Positions 36,552 through 46,286 of a stretch of 64,000 nt of DNA are shown one piece after another (the first letter of the stretch is position 1; every line of letters begins with the position of its first letter). This DNA comes from Hericium rajendrae (Eukaryota; Basidiomycota; Agaricomycetes; Russulales; Hericiaceae). The DNA lies in contig CM065883.1 of assembly GCA_033439255.1 (NCBI GenBank), positions 1,612,001 to 1,676,000 on the forward strand, in the 5' to 3' direction. The position numbers and the translations under genes were made by a program. The notes beneath the pieces are model-generated. The model was not told the DNA's origin, ran no database searches, and saw only the letters and a program-made list of their open reading frames with translations.

Positions 36552-37337
36552 TTAGAGAGGGGGTGAACTACCAGGCTCCCTGACCCTCTCCTCGGCATGG
36601 GACTCCTCGAGGCGAGGCCCTGTTGATAGGGCAACGAAGCGAAGCATCTCTATGAGGACTAGAGATGCATATAGGGCCCTCCAAGCAGCCAGAATTGGGC
36701 CGAAGGAGGAGCCAGAGGCAGGGAGCTGCCCAGAGGAGGAGGAGGCCTGGAATGGCCGAGCGAGTCTTGCGTCGACAGACAGCGGCTGGAGAACACATGG
36801 GACATGTTCTATGCGAAGGTAGGGAGCTCCTGGGACTGCCAGGGACATGGATTCCACGTCCCTGAGGTCCTCAACTCGAGGAGGAGGAGGAGTCTTGATG
36901 GCAGGAGGAAGAGCACCTGCATACCGGAATAGGATATCGACACCTTCGGCAACTCGTGCCTGCAATGTGCGCCAGGCCCAGCGAACGTCCCAGGGAGATG
37001 GTGACCCATGGAGACAGGAACGGAGAACGAGATCCCTGTCGACCGTGAAGACAGACCTTGGGGGGTATGGCAGGCAAAACCAGACTTGATCGAGCGACGA
37101 TTGAAGTCGCTCGATGACCTCTAAGGCAAAATGGAGCAAGGGCTCCCTGATCTGAAACCGATGAGCTTGGATACCAAGCCCATTGTCGACAAGATCACTG
37201 TCGACAAAGGAATGAGACCGGAGAGCGAGAACGCGGCTCTCCAGTGAATGGCAATAAGACGACTTGACATCGTCTCTTGAGATAAGGAACCTGGACATGG
37301 ATGCCACGTCCAGGGAGAGGGGAACCGAATGAGACAT
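36552..37337 (-). CDS. Internal open frame of the LTR element (possible gag-like or orphan)
   Basis: 261 codons, near the 5' LTR in the element's orientation, which is where gag normally sits. The product has a Leu/Arg-rich first half and a Pro-rich centre (GALPPAIKTPPPPRVEDL). I see no zinc knuckle and no protease, reverse transcriptase or integrase motif. The assignment to gag rests on position only. Confidence 0.4.
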   Translation of the reverse strand: MSHSVPLSLDVASMSRFLISRDDVKSSYCHSLESRVLALRSHSFVDSDLVDNGLGIQAHRFQIREPLLHFALEVIERLQSSLDQVWFCLPYPPRSVFTVDRDLVLRSCLHGSPSPWDVRWAWRTLQARVAEGVDILFRYAGALPPAIKTPPPPRVEDLRDVESMSLAVPGAPYLRIEHVPCVLQPLSVDARLARPFQASSSSGQLPASGSSFGPILAAWRALYASLVLIEMLRFVALSTGPRLEESHAEERVREPGSSPPL

Positions 37338-37392
37338 GTGAAGTCCTCACCAGCCAGCCAGAGACAAGTGGACTTCCGGATGTATCCACCTT

Positions 37393-37879
37393 TGTAACGG
37401 ACGATAGAGGTCGAGCCGCTACTGTCCGGGAAGTCCAAGGTAGGCGAGCGAGTGAGGAGGGTATAAAGGTGTCGTAGACCTCCTAGAGAGAGTCCACGAG
37501 CTAGAGCTAACAGAACCGAGGATGCCTCAGTCCTGCAGCCAAGCAGATGAGTGATGAGCTGGCACCTCCTCTGAGGGCCAGCAGCAGATATAGACCTCCT
37601 GATGAGGGTATTGGGGGCCACACACCTTCCTTTGAGGGTTGGATCCCAAGAGAACCTTTCAGATATAAGGAGAACAAGCAGAGACTGAGACAAAAGCAGA
37701 CAGATGGTGGTGAGTTGGCAAGATAGATCCTTATTCCCAATAAGGAAATCCGCTCTAAGTACATGATTCAAACTCAGCTATCCTAATAAGGAAACTCTGT
37801 AAAACTCGAAAAGTAAGCCAGGTAGAAAAGAGTAAGAAAGTAGAAGACTATAGTAGTAACTGATAAACCATCCGTTACA
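37393..37879 (-). repeat. LTR, right copy (5' LTR of the minus-oriented element)
   Basis: 487 bp, TG...CA termini, followed by target duplication CTATG at 37880. Confidence 0.93.
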
Positions 37880-38325
37880 CTATGTCTCAGCTGTGTCTGG
37901 CACGGCTAAAGAGCAAGTTCATGCACGCCAATTTCGCTTCAATGGTCTTCGGGACTGGCATGTCCGGGGAATCATTGGCTGGCTCCCTGTGGCCATCTGG
38001 AAAAACTGAAGTTGCTACCATTGGCTACAGTAGCAATCTGTAGTCTACGGTAGCTACTTGTAGATCCTATAGTACCTGTAGTACTCGTAGGAACCCCCCT
38101 TTCTACAGTGGCTTCTGTAGTGACCTGTAGTGAGGATCTTTCTACTGTAGTAACCAAACATGTTATAGTAGTTCTACAAACTTAAGCATAAACTACTATT
38201 GTTAGCAGTTTATTTCACACAAATTTAATAAATCAGATCATTCAATATTCTCATTGTTGTATTAACTACAAAAAAACTAAGTACTCTAATCTATACTATT
38301 ACAACCCATCTATATATATAAGGGG

Positions 38326-38620
38326 GGCATGCAAGGGTGCAGGGTGCAGGCATGTAGATGTGCAGGTGAGCATGTGGGCAGGCAGGCATGTGGGTGGGCA
38401 GACAAGCAGGTGAGTGGGTGAGCAGGCAAGTGGGTGAGCGGGCAAGCAAGTGCGGGTGAGCAGGTGAGCGGGTGAGCAGGTGAGCAAGTGAGCAGGTGGA
38501 TGGGCAAGCAAGCGGGCAGGTGAGTGAGCAAGTGGGCAGGTGGGTGGGCGAGCAGATGGGCAGATGGGCAAGCGAGTAGATAGGTGGGTGAGCAAGCATG
38601 TAGGTGGGCAGGTAGACGTA
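38326..38620. repeat. Degenerate G-rich minisatellite
   Basis: About 300 bp of 4-bp-phased variants such as GCAGGTGAGCAGGTGAGCAA and GGTGGGCAGGCAGG. The minus strand translates in every frame into long Cys/Leu/Pro/His/Ser runs, which is why open frames appear here; they are not genes. Confidence 0.9.
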
Positions 38621-38864
38621 CACATCAGTACTGAAGCTTCTAAGATACAAACAAATTTACTTACCTTTTACGTTCTTGTTGCCACTGCTTGCACCCAACT
38701 GGCCTGAAAAGAAATGAGAAGCCAAGAAAAAAAGACTTACAATAATATAAGAGAAAAAGAAAGAGAAGAAAAAAAGGGTGAGGAGAGAGAGTGAGGAGAG
38801 AGTGAGGAAGAGTGGTAAAGACGACGCGCGTTGCTGGCAAGTCCTGAGGCCAAACAACACCAAA

Positions 38865-38906
38865 GGCAGAAATCAGATTGCCATATTTGGCAATCTGGTT
38901 TCTGCC
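38865..38906. repeat. Near-perfect 42-bp palindrome
   Basis: GGCAGAAATCAGATTGCC, then ATATT, then GGCAATCTGGTTTCTGCC (with flanking T/A) folds into a stem of about 19 bp with one mismatch pair. A related half, ATTGCTATATTTGGCAATCTG in pieces, recurs at about 39016-39036. Confidence 0.85.
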
Positions 38907-39159
38907 TCTTTGCAGAATACGTCGTAAGTTACACTATTGTGAAGTTTTTTTTTAAAACATCTAGTAATGTTAGTTCTACATCAACTTATGTTTACTTTGT
39001 ACTGGCAAAAATAACATTGCTATATTTGGCAATCTGTCTTCCTTAGTTGCATGCGTCGCAGCTGAAAGGGGCGTGGGAGAGTGTCCGGGTCCCCCTGACA
39101 GATCTCCCTTTCTCTTCTACAAAGATCAATTCTTAACCGATTAGCACGTACCTAGTACC

Positions 39160-39820
39160 GTTCGAACCGTGTGATTCGTCTCTTTCGAATGGTTCCCTAT
39201 ACGATGTGATACGTTGAATATTGAAGGCACTATAGCCTGAACACTATGGGTGACCTTTAGTAGATACAAAAAGTGGCATAGTGCCTTGAATACTGCACGC
39301 ACCACAAAACTGATTGAACCATCTGAAAGCCTTAATCAATAGCATTCGGGCAAGACCTCATGCCCCATGATAGGGGCAGAACTCGTCCCATAGGGGCAAA
39401 ATCTCTGAAAATGGAGGTCAAATATTGTTTCAGGCCTATCTCAACAACGAGAGAACACACCGCTAACGTTTCAACTGTTCTGGAAAGCGGTTGATCGTAG
39501 CTTTCGAACGGTGTCATGCATGACCCGATCTGAGAACTTCTAAAAATCGCCCCTCTAAACAAGAATGGGCTGTATCATAGCGAAGAATGGACGTACTGCA
39601 GACATTTTTGGCGTGTTGGAAAGAGCTCATCAAGAGCTTTCAAACGAGCCATCATGTGACCTGGTAGCTGCAAAACTGGAGCCACTAGAATGAAATCCCT
39701 AAAACTGTCAGCAAAAACATGTTTCTGGAATATCGTTACAACGAGGAAACGCACCGGAGACGTGTTTAGTGTTTCAGAAAGCGGTGATCCGTACCTTTCG
39801 AACGCATGTACATACATGCA
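39160..39820. repeat. Loose tandem modules of roughly 150 bp
   Basis: CTTTCGAA or CTTTCAAA, followed by a variable stretch with CATG, recurs near 39171, 39499, 39638 and 39796, each preceded by a GCGGTTGATC- or GAAAGAGCTC-like phrase. Copies are badly diverged. Noncoding. Confidence 0.5.
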
Positions 39821-40332
39821 AATCGGTGCACTTCTTGGTGCACAACATCGAAATCTAGGATATAAGATTGTTAGTTAGAGCGTCAATCACACATACCTTT
39901 TCATAACCAAAATTGCTGATGTGCTGTTAAACCTCCTAGAAGATGTTAATCAAGATAATTTGAATACACTCACATTTTTTCTTGACTTGTGCTTTGCTTG
40001 CCCTAGGATATAAATGTAGAGTGGGGAGCTGCAAGAGGCGCGCCACATATGTATGTGACATGTCACTTGTGGTGACAGTACATGAGTCATCAAAGAAGTC
40101 AAACTATATGATGAACACAAGCACAACTTATTTTTCAGAAACATTCAAGGAATATAATGAATTGAAAATAAAGTATAACTACAGAGAGCTACAGAAGGCT
40201 ACCGTAGAATGAGATAAGCTACAGTATCTGCTGGAGAACACCGGTAGTTACCATCAGTGCTTCTATAGGCACATCAGTGCTTCTGTAGGCACATCACCTG
40301 ATTTAGCGAAACTCCGGTTTTTCCTGATGGCC

Positions 40333-41641
40333 GCCTCACTCATCGTCCGTCCTCGACCCCACCATCCACCCATATTTTGGACTTCCATCTAGTTTCTGAT
40401 GCGGAGTCTGGGGGGGCTTGTGTGACTAGGGCCTGTGGCACAGTTTTCAGGATTTTGGGACCTTAGAGGTATGGGGTTTCGCTCCCCCTGTCCATCTACT
40501 GGGAGTACCTGCACAGAGCTAGCGATGGGGGGCTATAGGGATGTATAGGAGGGAGGCTGGAGCCTTGCAGAGCACTGGATCCAGCATTCCTTTGGAGTCA
40601 GACCCTTAGGGCTGAGAGCAGCTGGGAGCTGCATAGGAGCTTGTGAGATCCTGCCTTCCTGCTGTGAGCAGACTGGAGGAGTGGCTGGATGCCTCAGGCC
40701 TTAGCCATCCTGAGACCAGCTTGGAGACCTAGGAGCTGAAGAGATCCTGTCTCTTTGCTGAGAGCAGTCTGGAGTCTGGGTGGCTGAGATAGCCTGTGGC
40801 CTTGGCTTAGCATCTTTCATCCTTCTCTTTTGGATGTGAAGTGCTGCAACTGGAGGACTTGTAGCTTGGCTAGGGTTGGAGGCTGCTCTGTTAAGAGAGC
40901 TTGGTGCAGTTAAGTCTGGAGCTGCAGAGCTTCACATGCAGATTTTCTCTTCAATTTTCTTCTCCAATTTTTCACTCTAATTTTTCACTTTTATCTTGTT
41001 TCTACTTTCTTCTCTAGATTTTTCTCTGATTTTTCTACTTTAACCCTTTTTCTTCTTTTCTAATTTTGTCTTGTTCCCTTTCTGCTTTGTTCATTCTCAG
41101 CTTTGCACTCACTTTGTGTTCAGGAGTCTCAAAGACCAAGAAAGTGGGGGGCTCTGTAACGGATGGTTTATCAGTTACTACTATAGTCTTCTACTTTCTT
41201 ACTCTTTTCTACCTGGCTTACTTTTCGAGTTTTGCAGAGTTTCCTTATTAGGATAGCTGAGTTTGAATCATGTACTTAGAGCGGATTTCCTTATTGGGAA
41301 TAAGCATCTATCTTGCCAACTCACCACCATCTGTCTACTTTTGTCTCAGTCTCTGCTTGTTCTCCTCATATCTGAAAGGTTCTCTTGGGATCCAACCCTC
41401 AAAGGAAGGTGTGTGGCCCCCAATACCCTCATCAGGAGGTCTATATCTGCTGCTGGCCCTCAGAGGAGGTGCCAGCTCATCACTCATCTGCTTGGCTGCA
41501 GGACTGAGGCATCCTCGGTTCTGTTAGCTCTAGCTTGTGGACTCTCTCTAGGAGGTCTACGACACCTTTATACCCTCCTCACTCGCTCGCCTACCTTGGA
41601 CTTCCTGGGCAGTAGCGGCTCGACCTCTATCGTCCGTTACA
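40333..41641 (+). mobile_element. Truncated LTR-element fragment, inverted relative to the 32.7-kb copy
   Basis: Reverse complement of about 32742-34075 of the full element: internal sequence from 40333, purine tract at about 41138-41154, then a 487-bp LTR at 41155-41641 starting TGTAACGG and ending CCGTTACA. The LTR differs from the two flanking LTRs of the full copy at several positions, so it is a somewhat older insertion of the same family. The other LTR and most of the interior are absent, and the fragment abuts the TIR element exactly at 40333. Confidence 0.9.
41155..41641 (+). repeat. LTR of the truncated fragment
   Basis: 487 bp, same family and termini as the LTRs at 32742 and 37393, opposite orientation. 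Confidence 0.9.
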
Positions 41642-42723
41642 GGCAGAGCCTCTTCTTAAAAGTATTAATATTATGTTTCTCAGACTAGCAAATTCTTTAT
41701 GCTACACATTTCCTTGTCTTTTGAGAAAGGAGCAGAATTCAATCATTTCAGTTTCTCTCAAAAGTTATTCAAGATCACAATTGAAAAATATATTTTGTGA
41801 TTTGGAAAACTATGAAAATGCAGAATTCATGATACATAGCTTAGCCTTTATTAAGTTTCAGAAAAATCATAACTCCTCACCTGTTTCAAAGGCTCTATCA
41901 ACTGCAATATTAACTTATATTACAAAAACAATGATGTCATTGAATGTTCATATTGGACAGATTTTTGTAGCTCAACAAGGGATCAATGTTCTTCAAAATG
42001 TAGAGCCTAGTATATTTGAGTCAGATGATTATACAGAATATTGGAAGAAATGCTATATTATTATTGTGCATTTATTCTTGTATATTTGTTCTCTTGACTT
42101 TGACATAACTGATAATGATAACCCTCAGACATTACTCTTAAAGTATGTTACAACCCCTCATCATCTCATTTGGTGCTTTGATATATTAATTAAAATGTGG
42201 TATCCTAAGTTCAATAATTCTTTTCTGCAGCATGTTCACTTGATAAAGTTATGTAGAATGTCAGATGATCATGAAGCATGGTTCAAAATTATAAAAAGCA
42301 TGATTCAGAGAACACAGCATATCAGATATTTCAACACATCAGTTCAAGCACATTATATAGCTAATTTTATCATTATTGAAGAATTGAAAGAATTCTTGCA
42401 CATTGATCCTGAAGATAAAGAATTCACACTCCATGAATATAATATAGCTTATACATCAGACAAAAAAGAGGCTGAGAAGAGGTATGTCATCTTTTATACA
42501 CATTTATTTCTAATAAGTATATTTCAAGATACTAATTGTAACTGTTTATAGCTATGAAAATTACCCTGGAATTGTTACAGAAGCCTTGAATGGAGAAGGC
42601 TTAGATCTGAATGCTCTTAAATCAAGTCTCGGAGATATATGGCTAAGTGAGGTTGATATACCCCAGTACTATCCTAAAGTCTATGGGTGCACTGCATTTG
42701 TACATAAAACTAAACATGACTAA
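41642..42723 (+). pseudogene. 3' end of a DUF6535-type gene
   Basis: AT-rich coding sequence that starts directly after the LTR at 41641. It reads SSPVSKALSTAILTYITKTM, HHLIWCFDILIKMWYPKFN, QHVHLIKLCRMSDDHEAWFK and EELKEFLHIDPEDKEF, matching in order the C-terminal part of the intact sister (HLIWCFEVLIKAWKP, QNIHLLDMYKLSQDKPTQW, LKRSLGVDPTDPAFF). A 3' exon after a GT-AG intron (about 42483-42551) adds YENYPGIVTEALNGEGLDL and ends at 42723; the sister lacks this tail. No start codon or 5' exons are present, so it is a remnant, most simply the tail of the gene begun at 31354. Confidence 0.8.
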
Positions 42724-43086
42724 TGGGGTTGTGATCACTTCGTGACTTGTTTCTTGATAGCCATTGGATGACTTTTCATAGCCTTAAATCTATAATATAA
42801 TACTTCAGAGACCATTTCAAATGCCTTGCTAATGTCCAAAATGACCTCCTCATCCAATCAGATTGCACCAATCAGCAGACTCTGAATCTAAATGAGCTCC
42901 AAAACATATCATATCATAGAAATAAGGCCGCGGAAAGTCATCCATTAGTGGCCTCCACATTATATTCCCTCAACACAAACTGTAAATAACATACACAATA
43001 CTCAGAATGGGGTTGCCACAGTGCAGAAGGCTCTCTAGTCTGGCTGTATAATGACTACTTGTGCATGCAAGCAAATCTCTGTTTAA
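42724..43086. other. Intergenic spacer
   Basis: About 360 bp, AT-rich. No gene or repeat recognised. Confidence 0.5.
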
Positions 43087-46000
43087 TCATTGGTCCCGCT
43101 TCCTTTTCGTCGGCTTTGTACCTTCGTCTCCCTTAGGAGCTGCACGGATGGCGCTCAGCACTTCATCCAGCCCGTCCGCAGCCCGTGTGTCCTTGCCTGC
43201 TTCACCTTTGTCCTTTTTTTCTTCTGGTCTGCAGGCTTCGCCTCCTTTGGTTCATGTGCATGGCCTGTATCATCAATTGACGGCATTAGCGCCGCTCTCT
43301 TGATCTTCGACCCAAGCGCGACGTCGAAAAGCTCATCGATCTCGTCTCCCTCCCGTTTGCGCTTATTCTTCTTTCCCGCCTTCGCCTGCGGCTCACCCCC
43401 CGTGCTAATAGCATATTGCTGCGGCTTCGACGGTGGCAGGTTGATGTCGCTGGGTGCAGAAGAGGTAGAGACCATGTTGCGCCAATCGTCCGGCCGGCGT
43501 TGCAGCAGGCGCAGATGGAGATTGCGCGCGAAGAACTTCCCGTAGAACGACGCTGCGAGGTCCGTCTCGTGTGGGATGAGCGAGCGCGCGATTTTCTCCT
43601 GTGGTACGAAAGGGTGCTCCTTTAGCGTGGACTACAACTAGCAGGGACACGGACTGACCTTCAGATACGGATCCGCGGTTGCCCAGCACCGGTCTCCGAC
43701 GCGGCTCCCGATCCGATCGTCCACGAGTTCGTGGTACCGGCCGAGGAAGGACAGCAGGAGTGTACGCTTTGCGCGCGGAACGACGGTCGGCGATGATAGG
43801 TATACATCGAGGACGCGAGAGCTTATTGGATGGCGGGTTAGCGCGAGGAGGGCGGGTGGCGAGAGTGCGGAGATGCTGTCGGATGTTCAGTTGCGTTGGA
43901 AAAGTCGATGCGGAAGAACCACACGGTACGCACCTCGATGTGACAAGCTGATTGTGTGGGTCTGCGAGACGGAGGAGGGATTGAAGGAGGAGTGCGCCGC
44001 CGATTTTGGGCTCGAGTGGGTCCTCATCTGTGTCTTTTCTGTACTTCTTTCGCGGAGGTTCTGCCGCTTGAGGCTCTGATGACTTGGCTTCAGATGCTGC
44101 CACGGCGTTTTTGTATTCCTTTCCAGATTAGTTAGCCTAGATCCCGGGACTATGGAAAAGCTGGATTACCTGGAGAGGCTTGAGACAGAGGATACATGGT
44201 GCGAGAAGTTTGCGATCCTCAGGCGTTTCCAGGTCGAATGCGATACATATAGTCTGATGAGTCGAAAATTAAATTGAGGAATAACAGATAGTAAATGTGC
44301 TGACCTCGCATACTTCACTCTGCATGGCATTTAGCGAAGCTGCCCTGTCGACCAATGCGCGTAACACGCCCGTTCTGGATGCTAATGATAAGTTGTCAAT
44401 AACGCCCTGTCGTATCGTATGCGTAGTACTTACAACGTATCTTCGGTAGTGCATCCTTCAGCTCTGACAGCACGCCGCCTACTTGGTCGGCGCTGACACT
44501 CTCCAGCGCCTTCGCTACGACGAAGTTGGCCACAGGATGCGCTGCTAGTCGCGCGAGCTTTCCGACGAAGTAGGTTGACCAGATTTTATCGAAGATAGGC
44601 GCTGGCGAGCGTGTGACGAGCGTCTCCAAGAGATGTGAGGAGGTTGCGTCCCTCAGGAGCGTTCCGAGGTAGTCAGAAGCTTCTGGCGTGGCTTCTGGGT
44701 TTTGGTCTACGGCGTTTTTGATTAAATGGAAAGTTAATGGAGAAGAAATAGAGGGACACTGACGGTGCAGAGTGATCAAGCCAACAAGAACGTGGTCCAT
44801 AAGCGAATTGGGCTCATCCGACATGTGATGGTCGGCTTCAATCTCGAGCAGCATCTTCCATATCCTTGTCAGCCCAAAAACACGGAATTATTATGCAGTG
44901 AACGTGCTGACCTGCAATACCGGGCTAGCGACCTTGTTTGCTGCAAGCGCTCGCACCTCGTTCTCACCCAATGCCTCTTTCAGTGTTTCTACAAATGACT
45001 TTGCGGCAGCGCTGAACTCCTTTGGATGGGCCTTGGTGGATTCTGTCTTTGATCCTTGTCTGTCATCACCAAACACGGACTTCATAGGTCCTTGTTTGGC
45101 TTTCCATGCGGCACTCTTCTTCGAGCGGACCGGGGATGGTGACTTAGCGTCAGACGGGAAGAGGTGTGGACTGAGTAGAAGGAGAAGAGAGCGGATGACG
45201 TGCGAGGCGAATGGATCAAGGATGAGGCTGGATAGTGTAGGGAGAAGCTCCTGCAGCGGTTTTTAGCGACGGACAATAATCGACGAAACCGAATAGCAGA
45301 CCTCGGCAAGGTTGAGGACTAGTTGCGTGAATGTTCGCAGCTCGCCTTCATCTGGTGCTTGATCCATTTTTGGGAGTATTCCGCGAGCCTGTGGATAAGA
45401 AACCCTCAACATTATCGTCAACGTTGCTTCTCATAAAATGACATACCTCTCGGGCAACAGTTTGTGCTCCTACGTCCAACATAGTCTGGACAACATGGGA
45501 GGCAAATCTATGTCTCACAAGCTGCTCAAAACTGATAGAAACAATTAGCCGTTCGGGGTCGGAGCAGGATAGCGAGCACACTCACGAACCCGACAAGCTA
45601 TCCATGAAGACGCGGCGCACGACATCATCCATGGAGTATGCCATTCGCTCTAGAATGCCAGCACAATCAGGGTCGGTAGCAAGCTCACGCTCTTTGCCAG
45701 TCATCTCTTGGAGAGAAGCAAGCAGGAACATTCTCCGGTCTGTACACATTTCCGTGTTATTGGCACCTGGTCTCCTACATCGGCGGACAAGCTACGCACT
45801 TTCATTGGGATCGGCATCCTCGTCTTCAGCCTCTGCTTCAGCTCTATTCTCCTGCCACTCCTTGAGTTGCACGTCGACCGTCCTGAAGTACGCTTTCACG
45901 TCCGCATCGACGTATCCGAATGGCGCCTCTGGATTGACTTCATTGCTAGAGTCATTGGGCCCAGATACGATCCAGGAGGGGCCTGCTTGTTGTTGTTCCT

Positions 46001-46088
46001 CATCATGCTGCTTATGCTGTTCAGCAGGCTGCTCCTCGGCGGGCTGCTTCTTATGCTTTTTACCTCGTTTTCTGTTTTCGCGGGGCAT
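43087..46088 (-). CDS. NOP9: Nucleolar Pumilio-repeat protein NOP9
   Basis: RNA-binding nucleolar protein of 40S assembly. The start at 46088 gives the family-typical [15 protein letters not shown], then [20 protein letters not shown]. Pumilio-like repeats follow over about ten exons: [97 protein letters not shown], and finally [20 protein letters not shown] and [20 protein letters not shown]. The tail is Lys/Glu-rich. At 43214-43220 a T7 run (A7 in the gene) shifts the frame. The conserved-looking tail [20 protein letters not shown], ending at 43087, is in the frame one base away; without it the protein would stop at 43155. Divergent from CTU1. Confidence 0.9.
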
Positions 46089-46286
46089 GGCAGAGCAAAA
46101 TGTCGAGGAAGTTGCGCGTCCGAAAAGGAAATATCTGTTCGAGATCTGTGATCGCATGACCAGATCCAGCTGACTCAACCATTGATTCTTTCCTCTTCTC
46201 CTCGACTGCAGAGTTGCTCAATTCTTGAGCCAGACCATTAATCTCATCTCTTTATCTTGTTGTTGTATCATTAGAATTTCTGTATA
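46089..46286. promoter_or_regulatory. Divergent promoter between NOP9 and CTU1
   Basis: 198 bp between the two start codons. It contains a pyrimidine-rich TTCTTTCCTCTTCTCC leader segment on plus. No specific site is claimed. Confidence 0.6.

Larger units (their letters stand above)
32742..37879 (-). mobile_element. Non-autonomous LTR retrotransposon, very young
   Basis: Two 487-bp LTRs (32742-33228 and 37393-37879) start TGTAACGG and end CCGTTACA, and differ at one position by my comparison. A 5-bp target duplication CTATG (32737-32741 and 37880-37884) flanks the element. A purine tract (AAGAAAGTGGGGGG on minus) abuts the left LTR at 33229-33245, so the element points to minus. The internal 4.16 kb has one long open frame (36552-37337 minus, 261 codons, Pro/Ser/Leu-rich, not recognised) and no visible reverse transcriptase or integrase, fitting a LARD-type element mobilised in trans. 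Its ends look whole. The insertion is recent, judged from LTR identity. Confidence 0.92.
31354..37990 (+). pseudogene. DUF6535 membrane-protein gene, 5' part, split by an LTR element
   Basis: Sister of the intact gene at 48122. Exon 1 starts MSAGSKRNKRSASH. A run of short exons with repeated structure follows (31450-31870), then SIDLDNLEAGQ, FEEMGPNARVWRVYLDEADA, DMIEGWRDTIDVLLVF, AGLFSAVVTTFVVQTAQALQ and DRWVNGLWSSSLAFSLSTAF, ending SVLVKQWLQHY at 32741. The 5.1-kb LTR element lies here. The reading resumes at 37880 with a duplicated CTATG and continues SGTAKEQVHARQFRFNGL, DWHVRGIIGWLPV up to 37990, where a second element begins. The family is a fungal multi-pass membrane protein of unknown role. 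The 3' remnant at 41642 may be the end of this same gene. As it stands the gene cannot yield the full-length protein. Confidence 0.85.
37991..40332. mobile_element. 2.34-kb non-autonomous DNA element with 21-bp TIRs
   Basis: The left end 37991-38011 begins GGCCATCTGGAAAAAC; the right end 40312-40332, reverse-complemented, begins GGCCATCAGGAAAAAC, and 18 of 21 positions match. Both ends carry dense subterminal copies of CTGTAG/CTACAG (38020-38160 and 40180-40290), including TCTACGGTAGC near the left and its inverse GCTACCGTAGA near the right. The interior has no long coding frame but holds a tetranucleotide-type minisatellite, a palindrome and repeating modules. No target duplication is visible: the left flank is DUF6535 coding sequence and the right flank is an LTR-element fragment, so a flank has been lost or rearranged. 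The superfamily is undetermined. Confidence 0.75.

Noticed and set aside
38299-38650. Three overlapping minus-strand Cys/Pro/His-rich open frames
   Set aside because: Produced by the G-rich minisatellite; every frame is open because of its periodicity.
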